A stretch of 64,000 nt of DNA from Stagonosporopsis chrysanthemi (taxonomy: Eukaryota; Ascomycota; Dothideomycetes; Pleosporales; Didymellaceae), in assembly GCA_022560025.1 (NCBI GenBank), contig JAFISE010000036.1, positions 1 to 64,000 of the forward strand, in the 5' to 3' direction. The notes beneath the pieces were generated by a model. It searched no databases. It was given only the letters and a program-made list of their open reading frames with translations, and was not told the origin of the DNA. The translations under genes and the position numbers were made by a program. This document shows positions 1 to 9,193 of this stretch, piece by piece (position 1 is the stretch's first letter; each line of letters opens with the position of its first letter).

Positions 1-57
1 CCCCCCCGCGCCTCTTCCCCCCCCCCCCCCCCCCCCCCCCCCCTTCCCTCCCCCCCC

Positions 58-104
<47 letters not shown>
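1..104. repeat. Poly-C / pyrimidine tract at window edge
   Basis: The first 104 bases are almost pure C with a few T and one G, including uninterrupted C runs of tens of bases. It lies just upstream of a splice acceptor of the MAPEG gene, so it is most likely an intronic homopolymer expansion. The exact length should not be trusted, because such runs are commonly misassembled. Confidence 0.85.
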
Positions 105-106
<2 letters not shown>

Positions 107-129
107 CACTCACACTCACACGCCCCCAG

Positions 130-585
130 ATCTCCCTCGCCAAACGCTGCAATAACGGCCACTGGGACAACACAAACCCGCGCAACGACGACACGCTGTG
201 CCGCGCCCTGCCCGCGTCGCAGCTAGGGCGCTACCAGCGCGCGGAGGCGGCGCACGCGAATGGGCTCGAGAATGCGCCGCTGTTCATCGGGGGCGTGGTA
301 ATGGGGAATGTGGTTGGGCTGGGAGCTTGTAAGTGGTTCGATTGGTGATGGCTTGATGAAAGGGGAGGGGCAGATTTGTGTGTGTGTATGGGACTAACGG
401 GTGCAGCGACGATGAATGCGTATGCCGCGGCGTATGTGGGGTTGAGGGTCGTGTATACGTTGCTTTACGTTAACACGGAGACGCTGGGGCGGTCGAGGGT
501 GAGGTCGGGGGTGTGGATTGTGGGGACGCTGGGGTTGTTTTCACTGTGGATCCAGGCGGCGGGGAGGTTGGTCGCGCAGTCTTAG
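130..585 (+). CDS. MAPEG-family membrane protein, 3' part only
   Basis: Only the last two exons lie in the window: 130-328 and 407-585, joined across a 78 bp intron with donor GTAAGT, a CTAAC branch site and acceptor GTGCAG. Frame continues (T|CG, a Ser codon) and ends in a proper stop. The visible 125 residues contain the MAPEG hallmark AHANGLENAPLF followed by hydrophobic helices around YAAAYVGLRVVYTLLYVN and SGVWIVGTLGLFSLWIQAAG. MAPEG proteins are small four-helix membrane enzymes or relatives acting in glutathione or eicosanoid metabolism; the substrate of this fungal subfamily is not deducible. The first base, 130, follows a CCCCCAG acceptor, so the poly-C tract upstream is probably intronic and the true start is outside the window. 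Family call is firm; catalytic role unknown. Confidence 0.8.
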
Positions 586-659
586 ACGGATGGTGAAGGG
601 TTTTGGAGGGTCTGGGAAAGCGACGTAAAACATTAACTTGCTGGAGGAAATACACTTCT

Positions 660-1340
660 TCACGCCCGCGGTCGGGTGTACACCAATCGTCCATCACGAG
701 GCTGGATCCCGGTCTTTCCCCTCGTTGACCCGGCTGGATTGCTGAAGATCAGGTTGTCGTACCCGGCCATGACGTGCATCGCCGACCCCGTGTCAACGAA
801 ACTCTGCTGGTCGGCCACCAACACGGGGTTATGGAAGATCTGCATGATGAACTTCTCAAAGGCATCGTAGTCCTTCGTTTGGAATTCTGCTATACCATCG
901 TACGGCGCTATCGCCAGTAGCCCGCCTGTCGCGTCGAGTAGCGGCTGGATCTTCTGTCGGTGGGCATCGTCTTGGTGGAACTGAGACATCTGTCAGCTTC
1001 CCGAACAATTTCGCTCAGACAGTGCAAGGATACGCCGCACCTGAGTGTATCTAAGTAAGCGCGCACCGGCGTCTGGTTCGGAAACGGTCAAGTCGGCATG
1101 TACTGTCTTCCAGTGACGGTGGAAGTGTTCTTCTGTCACTCCGCTGTTCTTGTGCAGGAAGATGTTGAAGCGGAAGTATGGCTGACGGAAGGAGCCATGT
1201 GTGCCATGCTGCGGCTTGAGTTCTTTGAAAGTATAGTTGTGCTGACCTTGCTGGTTCTGGCTTGGGGAATGGGCAGTGGTGAGGGATGAAGTAGAGAGCA
1301 GGAGCACTAGAAGGCTAGTGACTGTGGATGGTGGCTGCAT
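660..1340 (-). CDS. Secreted EthD-domain (dimeric alpha/beta-barrel) protein
   Basis: Two exons, 1041-1340 and 660-989, are separated by a 51 bp intron (donor GTGCGG, acceptor GACAG) and give 209 residues. I chose the ATG at 1340 because it places a classic signal peptide at the N-terminus: Met, a short polar stretch, then VTSLLVLLLSTSSLTTAHS. An in-frame upstream Met at 1403 would bury that peptide. The rest resembles EthD-type proteins: FRFNIFLHKNSGVTEEHFHRHW, with the conserved Phe and the H-x-H-W segment, then a second half with DGIAEFQ and a C-terminal FVDTGSAMHVMAGYDN. EthD proteins are small ferredoxin-like barrels, sometimes linked to polyketide or ether degradation. Most are cytosolic, so the signal peptide is noteworthy. 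Substrate unknown. Confidence 0.72.
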
Positions 1341-2559
1341 GGTGAGTGAGCTCGTTGCTATCTGGAAGTCTTGTTGTGAGGGTTGAGAAATGAGAGACAA
1401 CATCGCAGTATTTGTACTTGATGCAATGCTGGACTTGAGACTGGAGCTGAGCGGTCAGACCCTTGAGCAGGTAATGCTTTTACTTCCCTGACGTTGTTTA
1501 CCGCCATGCTACACACAACATACTTGCTCGTTTACGCTGCTCCTCGCATTTGGCGTACCTACCAGTCCGCTTTGGCTCAAGTCTTTCCATTTCAAAACAG
1601 TCAGGGTTGTCCTCGCTCTCTTGCTCGTTGCTTTTCCAGAAGCAACAGCAGATCTTGTGCAACATGCGCGAGAGATGTGCTCGCTTATCGGTGGCACGCA
1701 AGGTGCATGCTAGCCCGGCTCACGATATGCGAAGTCTCACATGGGCCGAGGGTCCAGTAGTCATAGATTGGTGAACGTCCACGCAGAGAAATAGCGTACG
1801 GCGACACTCAGCTAATGTCTCAGGGTTTTGCAGATCAAGGTAGTCCAGTCACTAGGACAAGTGTGGGCAGCTGTAAATCCTACTCGAGGTTGTTCGAGGC
1901 TCACTCTCATGTGGCACAGCTTCAGTTCAACTCAGCGAGGTTCAATCGATGGACTTGACGTCTGCTTCTCCTGTAGCCATCGCGGTTTTGCTATTGGTCC
2001 AAGAAATGGCCTCCAATCTGACTCCGGCAACAAATGTGTGGCCTACAGATAAGCCTATTTTGCCGTCTCTTCCTCTGCATGCGATGATGGTCTTCTCTAT
2101 TGTGGTCATTTGCCTTGACTCGCTTGTGTTCGCGTCTGCACTTTGCGTGTTTCCAAGGCGTATTCGCCGTCGTTGTTCTTCGAAATGCATCGTACATCTT
2201 TGTGGCTTCGAAGAGATGGTGTAATCCACACTCACTCAAGTCCGCCAACGTCAGTATGAGATGCATAGTATGTGCCGAAATAGCGAGCTTCTCAGTACGT
2301 GAGAGGATATTGATCTTTGTGAGGCGGTAGATTGATGAGGCAGATTCCACCCGTGGTCTCAGATAGACGGTGCTCAGCTGACCGCGCGTGCAGAAGGAAC
2401 CTTGGAAGCGCGCCTGCCTGTTGACTGACGTGCAGACCCACTCTTTCGCATCGCAGCCTACGACCGCCGCAGCACACGCTCACCGACAAAATGCCCACTT
2501 CCGCCCTGAACGATTCATCTCGACCGTAATGCGATAACGGTCGCCCTTTCGCTGTTGCT
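1341..2559. other. Intergenic, no gene recognised
   Basis: About 1.2 kb between two divergently transcribed genes (EthD-like on minus, NBS1 on plus), so it holds both promoters. Several open frames of 60-120 codons occur on both strands, but none has a recognisable domain, a convincing start context or splice continuity. I see no TATA box or repeat worth naming. Confidence 0.5.
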
Positions 2560-4965
2560 ATGTGGTTCCTAGAGCATGAGTCACTCTTCGGCGGGAAGCG
2601 CATCTGGCTACGACCCGGCACGCAGCAGTTATTCGGTCGCACCAAAGCCAGCGGCGAAGGGAAGACATGGAAGATCGACAACAAGGCCGTTTCGCGACAA
2701 CATGTCATAATCAAAGTCCTCGACGTTCCGCCAGACTTCGGCACGAAGCTGCATGCCAGATCGGAGGTTGAGATTACGGATCTCAGCTGCAGGCAGGGCA
2801 CTGTGATTGACGGGAAGCAAAACTTGAAAAGCAAGAAGAGTGACGACGGGTCGATAGAATACGCAAAGGCGATCTTGGAGGGCACCGAGCACGAAATTCG
2901 ACTGGCTCAGAGCTACGAGCCGTTCAGGATCACTTGGAAGCCAATCATCTTCACATACGCTTCGAAAGAGAGCAAGGAATCGAAAGCTCGCAGTGCAAAA
3001 CTACACGCCCTGGACTTCAAGACTACGGCAGACTTCATCTTTGGGAAAACGACGCATGTTGTGAGCTCGAAGCGCAATTTGCCTCGTGTACTGTCCGGGC
3101 TTGTCGCTGGCAAGCACATTGTGACGGAGGATTTCCTCGAAGCTGTAATCGAACGTGCCACCTCCACAACAGACAGCGACTTTGGCTATGTACCCTCGCC
3201 GCTGGAAGAGTCCTTCGACGAGCAGTGGCCGAAAGAGGATGAGTACATCCCATCGACAGCTACAGAGCCTGTCCCACGACCGCAAGAGCTGCTTAGGCCT
3301 GACGAATCGAGGGCAGAGGTTTTCGCAAACCTTACATTCATCTTTCTGGATGACAAGCAGCACGGCAGCTTGCAAGACCCTATTGCTGGCGGTGGAGGAA
3401 AAGTACTGCTGTTCAATCTAAGATATGGCGAGACAACTGTACAAGAGTACGTCGATTACGTTCGGAGCGTTGCTGGGAAGAAGAAAGGCAGCCGTGCGAA
3501 CAATGATAAGCTCCCTGTAATAACAGTCCGCCTGCCAATCGCACCAGACAGCTCGGAGGACTGGGCTGCGAACTTCATGAACGGCGTCGATAGAGCACTG
3601 GGCCAGCGATCAGTCTTTCAGAACGAGTTTCTCGATATCGTTCTTACCAAAGACAGAGCTGCGTTGCAACAGCTGCCCGAGCCTATACCTGAAGCCGCAT
3701 CCAGCGCACCGGAGTCTGCGATTCGACAATCTTCGCGAAGCACGCCAGCATCTAGAGCGCCGTCCCAAGCGCCAGAGTCCTCTGCCCCCACTGACGAGGC
3801 GGCCAAGCCAAATCCCCGTAAACGCCTACATCGCCCAAAGACTACGAGTCGGTTTACCGGTTTTGATGACTATGAACCTCCGCCAAAGATCCGCAAGGTT
3901 GAAGACACGCAGATGGAAGATGTGCAGCAATCAATACCGCAGTCCGCTCGAATGGCAACACAGGTACCAGGAATCCAGCATGCTACAGGCCCTACAACTC
4001 AGGCTCAGACTCAGACACGCACACAAAGTCGGTTTACGCAGCTTTCACCCCCACACGAACCCGTCAAGAAGGAAGAGCAGATGGATACGCTCTTTCCTGC
4101 AGCCGCAGAGATCAAGCGTCGTCGAGCAGCAACACGTGCGCCCTCGGCATCGATCGAGCCTGAAACTAACACACCTGTAACCCAGCCCAGAAGACGCGGC
4201 GTAGAAGCTCTTGAGAGCTTGCAACGAGCCAGGCAGAAAGTGGATAAAGACATCAACGTCCGTGAGCAGACGCGTCTCCGCATCAAGGAGGAGGAAGAGC
4301 GACGCAAAGCCGACGAAGAGAGCCTGCGCGAGGAACTCGAAGGGATCGACATTGAGCAAATGAAGAATCTCGCTGTGATCGAGGACATGGAAGTCCGACA
4401 ACGCAAAGGCGATACCCTCCGCACCCCCGCCGAGGCCCGCGCGCAAGCAAAAAGCGACCGCTGGGATCCGGCTTGGAACGGACGCAAGAACTTCAAGAAG
4501 TTCCGCCGGCGCGGCGCAGAAGCTGGCGTCGCAGTGCGCAAAGTCATTGTCCCGCTCGAGGAAGCACCACCCCAGAAAGGCTTCGGTGACTCGGCCTTTT
4601 TCCTCGACGACATCGAGCCGCGCTCGGCTTTGGCGAAGAGCAGACGCAAGGCGGAGAGCGAGAGCGAGTCTGAGCCCGAGACAGGCTTCAGAGGGAGGAA
4701 CAGCAGGGCACCGTCGCAACGGACACCGGAAGTCATCAATGTGGAGGACAGCGGGCCGGATGATGAGGAGGTTGTTGAAGTGCGGACGCAGAAGAGTAGC
4801 GGCAGAACGCAGAGGGTTGTTGAGACGCAAGTCTCCCAGCCGCCAGGGAGGAAGAGAGCGGGTGGTGTGGCGAGTGGGCAGCCGGCGTCAAAGAGAGGGA
4901 GGGTTGCAAGGAGGGAGGAGGACAGTGACGAAGAGGAGACAGGGTTTAGGTTCAAGCGGAGGTAG
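2560..4965 (+). CDS. NBS1: NBS1/Nibrin (Xrs2-type) subunit of the MRN DNA-repair complex
   Basis: Intronless, 801 residues. The N-terminus is a forkhead-associated domain (about 1-120) with GRTK, the phosphopeptide-binding VSRQH segment and the TDLSCRQGTVIDG loop. It is followed by tandem BRCT-like repeats (about 125-220 and 245-370). The middle is disordered and rich in Ser, Pro, Gln and charged residues. Near residues 642-650 is KNFKKFRRR, matching the conserved Mre11-binding motif of fungal Nbs1/Xrs2. The last residues, acidic EEDSDEEE then GFRFKRR, resemble the acidic plus FRY-like tail that recruits ATM/Tel1 in other Nbs1 proteins. In the family it brings Mre11-Rad50 to double-strand breaks and activates Tel1. 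Domain order, length and both C-terminal motifs agree; assignment is strong. Confidence 0.9.
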   Translation: MWFLEHESLFGGKRIWLRPGTQQLFGRTKASGEGKTWKIDNKAVSRQHVIIKVLDVPPDFGTKLHARSEVEITDLSCRQGTVIDGKQNLKSKKSDDGSIEYAKAILEGTEHEIRLAQSYEPFRITWKPIIFTYASKESKESKARSAKLHALDFKTTADFIFGKTTHVVSSKRNLPRVLSGLVAGKHIVTEDFLEAVIERATSTTDSDFGYVPSPLEESFDEQWPKEDEYIPSTATEPVPRPQELLRPDESRAEVFANLTFIFLDDKQHGSLQDPIAGGGGKVLLFNLRYGETTVQEYVDYVRSVAGKKKGSRANNDKLPVITVRLPIAPDSSEDWAANFMNGVDRALGQRSVFQNEFLDIVLTKDRAALQQLPEPIPEAASSAPESAIRQSSRSTPASRAPSQAPESSAPTDEAAKPNPRKRLHRPKTTSRFTGFDDYEPPPKIRKVEDTQMEDVQQSIPQSARMATQVPGIQHATGPTTQAQTQTRTQSRFTQLSPPHEPVKKEEQMDTLFPAAAEIKRRRAATRAPSASIEPETNTPVTQPRRRGVEALESLQRARQKVDKDINVREQTRLRIKEEEERRKADEESLREELEGIDIEQMKNLAVIEDMEVRQRKGDTLRTPAEARAQAKSDRWDPAWNGRKNFKKFRRRGAEAGVAVRKVIVPLEEAPPQKGFGDSAFFLDDIEPRSALAKSRRKAESESESEPETGFRGRNSRAPSQRTPEVINVEDSGPDDEEVVEVRTQKSSGRTQRVVETQVSQPPGRKRAGGVASGQPASKRGRVARREEDSDEEETGFRFKRR

Positions 4966-5312
4966 ATGTCATGTATGCAAGTCTTGACGAGCTCGAGTCA
5001 CTTTGTAGCATAGCGAGTGATACCCATAGCATTTCATAGCGTATTGCATCGTTGGAGCATTGAGACTGTAGAACGAGATGCAATCATCAAGCCGAGAGAT
5101 ATTGCAAACATATAACCATAGCTATAACCTAGCATAGCAGTACCCAAACGCCTAGCTACCCGCAATGAGCAGAGTTCCATAAACTATACAGCCGCCTCTT
5201 GCACCAGCCTAAGCCATCCTGTACACACTCTCATCTGTCCTTGCATCAGATCCCCCTCCTCTATCTGCTGTACCAAGTGAGGAACCAGCGCTTCACGGCA
5301 GTATACAACGTT
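4966..5312. other. Convergent 3' intergenic region
   Basis: About 350 bp between the convergent ends of NBS1 (plus) and ATG44 (minus). It is AT-richer than its surroundings, with several TAGC-containing short motifs such as 'catagc'. It presumably holds both 3' UTRs and polyadenylation sites; no gene is visible. Confidence 0.5.
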
Positions 5313-5828
5313 CTATCGCTTCCGCTCAAAGTACGACGACGAGGCGAAAAACGCTACGCTCTGGTCCATGACCGTCTCGCCCACCCACAGGTAGTTGTCC
5401 AGCCACTTCTGCACGCTTGGCGTGTCGCTGAATTGCTCGGGCTTGACACTGGGACTATGTCAGCCTGTTAGCGAGGGCTTGCTGGGGGGTGGTGTGTGGT
5501 GTGGTGTGGTGTGGTAGGAGGTGTGGTGCACGGGCAGGAGCGTGTGTGGGTAAGAGGGATCTAGGCACTCGAGGTGCGGGTGCGGACGAGGTGGGAGCGG
5601 GCTGGGGTGGACGAGAGAGGCACCTACGTGAGGCCGGTGGAGCGTCGCACGCCGGCGAGAAAGGCGGAGACTGTGGGCAAGGTCAGCCAAGAGTTACAGA
5701 AGTGTTGAGTGTCTGGCGTACCTAGTACTGCGTCGAAAGCGTAGTGCGCTACCTTGCCCAGCTGTAATGTATCAGTATGCGACTCGCGTGAGGCGCCGGC
5801 GAGGCGGGTAGGGTAGACGTACGACCAT
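5313..5828 (-). CDS. ATG44: Mitofissin (Atg44/DUF1748 family), mitochondrial fission factor for mitophagy
   Basis: A tiny four-exon gene read on the minus strand: 5823-5828, 5722-5761, 5628-5670 and 5313-5448. Introns are 61, 51 and 179 bp with donors GTACGT, GTACGC and GTAGGT. Joined, they give 74 residues, the usual length of the family. The protein starts MVLGKVAHYAFDAVLVSAFL and continues through AGVRRSTGLT, a mid-part WLDNYLWVGETVMDQSVAF and a C-terminus ending SSYFERKR, the conserved DUF1748 pattern. Mitofissin acts in the intermembrane space on the inner membrane and is needed for mitochondrial fission during mitophagy in yeasts. The last intron carries a GGTGT minisatellite. The six-base first exon (ATG GTC) and the small size make it easy for gene finders to miss. 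Assignment rests on recalled family pattern plus exact frame continuity. Confidence 0.82.
5488..5528. repeat. GGTGT-type minisatellite inside ATG44 intron 3
   Basis: About 40 bp of imperfect GTGTG/GGTGT units on the plus strand (CACAC/ACACC on the transcribed strand), within the last and longest intron of the mitofissin gene. It explains why that intron is about three times longer than the other two. Confidence 0.8.
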
Positions 5829-7066
5829 GTTGGCGGGGTGTGTGTATGTGTATGAGGGTATGGGGATGTGAGGTGGAAAGGCTGCTTTGAAGATGTTCAC
5901 GTGTAGAGGCGGTAGGCTGTTGTTGCTGTGATGCAGGGCAAAAGCGGAGGGAAGTGTGGCTGGTGCCTTCCAGCTGCGGGCATGTGAATCGTTGCGGCTC
6001 TGTGTTGTCAGTGGGTCAGAGCCGGTCAATATTGAAACGTCGAGGGCACATGCGTGAAAGCTTGTGGACGTGTTTAGGTGCGTGTTGGCTGTAGTTCTTT
6101 TGTCTGTCCTTCAAACTATGTCGATCTATGTAACAGCCCCCGCTGTGAAGACGCTGCTACGGTGGCGGCCTGGCGACAGCAGCATGCAGTTCACCTCGAG
6201 ACCTCGCGACCTCGAGACGACCTCATGTACGCTGCATGGTTCTTCCCGAGCGCATCCTCGGGAAACGGCGTCAGGTACGGCCATGCGGAGCGCGACTCGG
6301 GTCATGTAGGAACGAAGCATTCAGGCGCGTGGTCCATATAAATGGCCGAGCCTCGCTGTCGTGCATTTGGCCTTTCTCATTGTAGCTTTGCCCATGAAAC
6401 GCCCCAAGACACGACGCCGGCGGTGGAGCTCGTCGCCTGCAGCATGACACGCCCGAGATGCAGACTATCCGGCCGCGCACCACAGCACACCACGCCTAGC
6501 CAGGGCGCGACAAGAAATTTTCAATCGCAATGAAAAACACGGGGCTTATCTGGGCGGATGTCGCGGGGTGCTTGGTCGTTCCGTGCGTGGGTGGCAGAAG
6601 CAATGGGTGTCACGGCGACACGCCTGCAGTCTGCGGCAGCAGTCTCCAGCCCTCCAGCTGTGTTATAACCTGTAGACTCGGCACTTCGCCAGCAGATCTC
6701 GTTCAATTATACTCATTGCAGGATTTCCACGCGCCCAACTTTCCGTTTTCATTATCTGCGACCCTGTCCGCCCGTCATTTACTCCGGTCACAGTTACTGA
6801 GCTTCTCAACACCTGCCCCACGCTTAGCGTGCCTTATAGCTCAACACGTCCGGCCGCGCCAACGACTTTTGCAGAGAGATCAAAACCGGCCCAGGCGCAT
6901 TCCTTGTAGAAACACGCCTGTTTGCTCCGTCTCCCTCCCTCCTCCCTCAAGCCACGTCGAGAGCAATTGCAGTCACTCAGACCGCAGCAGCAACCGGCCC
7001 CGCACCCCGCTACATCTTGTGAACAGCTCTTCTCAGCCTTCACACCACACCACACACACCGCAACA
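5829..7066. other. Intergenic: ATG44 and pyruvate kinase promoters
   Basis: About 1.2 kb between divergent genes. The 200 bp next to the pyruvate kinase start are pyrimidine-rich and typical of strongly expressed fungal glycolytic genes. Open frames here (up to about 200 codons, one overlapping the pyruvate kinase first exon) have low-complexity Ser/Arg/Pro translations and look like chance frames in GC-rich DNA. Confidence 0.5.
6925..6948 (+). promoter_or_regulatory. CT-rich tract upstream of pyruvate kinase
   Basis: A run made of CTCC/CCTC units with a single G, about 120 bp before the start codon. CT-rich stretches just upstream of the transcription start are common in highly expressed genes of filamentous fungi; the role here is inferred from position only. 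Confidence 0.5.
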
Positions 7067-8850
7067 ATGGCGAACGCGTACGTCCACGACGACAAGGGGT
7101 CCAGGGGAGCTTGGCTGCGGCGCAATTCAAGGTAGGCTTCTGCAAGAAGCCTCTGAACCGCCCGCCTCCGCCCCTACGGCCCTGTCAAAATCTTTCACAC
7201 TCGCGGTGCATGCTAACACGCCGTGTGCAGATTGGACCACCTCAACGCTGGCAGGACCAGGATTGAATGGCTCAGCCAGCTCAACACCGAGTACCACCCC
7301 GCCAAGGAGTACCGCCGCACCTCCATCATCGGTACCATCGGCCCCAAGACCAACTCTGCCGAGAAGATCAACTCGCTCCGCAAGGCTGGTCTGAACGTGG
7401 TTCGCATGAACTTCTCCCACGGCTCGTACGAGTACCACCAGTCGGTCATTGACAACGCGCGCGAGGCCGAGAGGACGCAGGCTGGCCGCCCTCTTGCCAT
7501 TGCACTCGACACCAAGGGCCCTGAGATCCGCACAGGTAACACTGTTGGCGATGCCGATATCCCCATCAAGGCCGGCTCGATCCTGAACATCACCACCGAT
7601 GAGCAGTACGCCACCGCCTCCGACGACAAGAACATGTTCGTCGACTACAAGAACATCACCAAGGTCATTGAGGTTGGGCGCACAATCTACGTCGACGACG
7701 GTGTCCTGTCGTTCGAGGTCCTCGAGATCATTGATGAGAAGACTCTCAAGTGCAAGTGCGTCAACAACGGCAAGATCTCCTCCAAGAAGGGCGTCAACCT
7801 GCCCAAGACCGACATTGATCTCCCCCCTCTGTCCGAGAAGGACAAGGCCGATCTCAAGTTCGGTGTCAAGAACGGTGTCGACATGGTCTTCGCCTCGTTC
7901 ATCCGCCGCGGCAGCGACATCACCGCTATCCGTGAGGTCCTTGGCGAGGAGGGCAAGGACATCCAGATCATTGCCAAGGTTGAGAACCAGCAGGGTGTCA
8001 ACAACTTCGACGAGATTCTTAAGGAGACCGACGGTGTCATGGTTGCCCGTGGTGATCTCGGTATCGAGATCCCTCCCAGCCAGGTCTTCATCGCCCAGAA
8101 GATGATGATCACCAAGTGCAACATTGCCGGAAAGCCCGTCATCACCGCCACACAGATGCTCGAGTCCATGACATACAACCCTCGCCCTACCCGTGCTGAG
8201 GTCAGCGATGTTGGTAACGCTGTTCTTGACGGCTCCGACTGCGTCATGTTGTCTGGAGAAACCGCCAAGGGTGACTACCCCGTCGAGGCTGTTACCATGA
8301 TGCACGAGACTTGCTTGCTCGCCGAGGTCGCTATTCCATACGTCAACGCTTTCGATGAGCTGAGGAAGCTTGCTCCCATCCCCTGCCCCACCACCGAGAC
8401 CTGCGCCATGGCAGCTGTCAGCGCGTCTCTCGAGCAGAATGCTGGTGCCATTCTCGTCTTGACAACGAGCGGTACCACCGCCCGCCTCGTCTCCAAGTAC
8501 CGCCCTGTCTGCCCCATCATCATGGTTTCCCGTAACGCCACAGCTTGCAGGGTAAGCTTTCCAAAAGACTGCTAGATGAAATGTGCTAATTTCTACAGTA
8601 TTCTCACCTGTACCGTGGTGTGTACCCCTTCTTCTTCCCCGAGGAGAAGCCTGACTTCAAGTCCACTTCCTGGCAGGAGGACGTTGACCGCCGTCTGACG
8701 TGGGGCATCATGAACGCTATCAAGCTCGGTGTTCTGAGCAAGGGCGACCCGGTTGTCTGTGTGCAGGGCTGGAGGGGCGGTATGGGCCACACCAACACCC
8801 TCCGCATCGTCCCAGCGACAGAGGATCTTGGTCTGGACCAGGAGGCTTAG
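7067..8850 (+). CDS. Pyruvate kinase
   Basis: Catalyses phosphoenolpyruvate plus ADP to pyruvate plus ATP, the last step of glycolysis, in the cytosol. Exons: 7067-7077, 7231-8551 and 8599-8850, giving 527 residues, the usual fungal length. The first intron has a clear CTAAC branch site and GTGCAG acceptor. Two donors in the same phase exist: GTACGT at 7078 gives an N-terminus MANALDHLNAGRTRIEWLSQ, which fits the family; GTAGGC at 7132 would add 18 extra residues. The body holds RRTSIIGTIGPKTNS, NVVRMNFSHGSYEYH (substrate and K+ site), MVARGDLGIEIP, and the KPVITATQMLESM and LSGETAKGDYP segments. The second intron (8552-8598) interrupts ACR|YSHLYRGVYPF. Codon use is strongly biased, as expected for high expression. 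Identity certain; the first-exon choice is inference. Confidence 0.96.
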
Positions 8851-9193
8851 AAGAAGTGACACAGTCGGCTTAATGTGCAGGGTCGTGTCTATAATGAGAT
8901 TAGAGATGACGCTGCAATGAACCATAGATACCTTTCATGACTCGTAGGAGCAATTGCGGTTTGGCGTGCTTGGTGCCATGCTCGGTGCACACGCTAGTAT
9001 ATGCAAGTAAACTCGAATTACAATATCGTAACCCACTTGAACCTGTCCCACAACAAGTCCTTTGTTCCGAGGTCTTAAAGTATATTGATACCAAGCTTAA
9101 GAAGGAAGAGAATCTTCTGAAGAAACCCAGAGCGTGAACGTCGTGACTAAGACGTCTTAGCGTCCAATCACCCGTGGACTCGCAGACAAGGCC
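8851..9193. other. Intergenic: pyruvate kinase 3' UTR and CET1 promoter
   Basis: About 340 bp between two genes on the same strand. AT-richer than the flanks. No gene or recognisable site seen. Confidence 0.5.

Noticed and set aside
4011..4955. 314-codon frame antisense to NBS1
   Set aside because: Ser/Leu/Arg-rich shadow of the charged NBS1 tail; no start context or domain.
7127..8305. 392-codon open frame antisense to pyruvate kinase
   Set aside because: Its translation is Leu/Val/Asp/Gly-rich low-information sequence. It exists because strongly biased C/G-ending codons on the sense strand leave no antisense stops.
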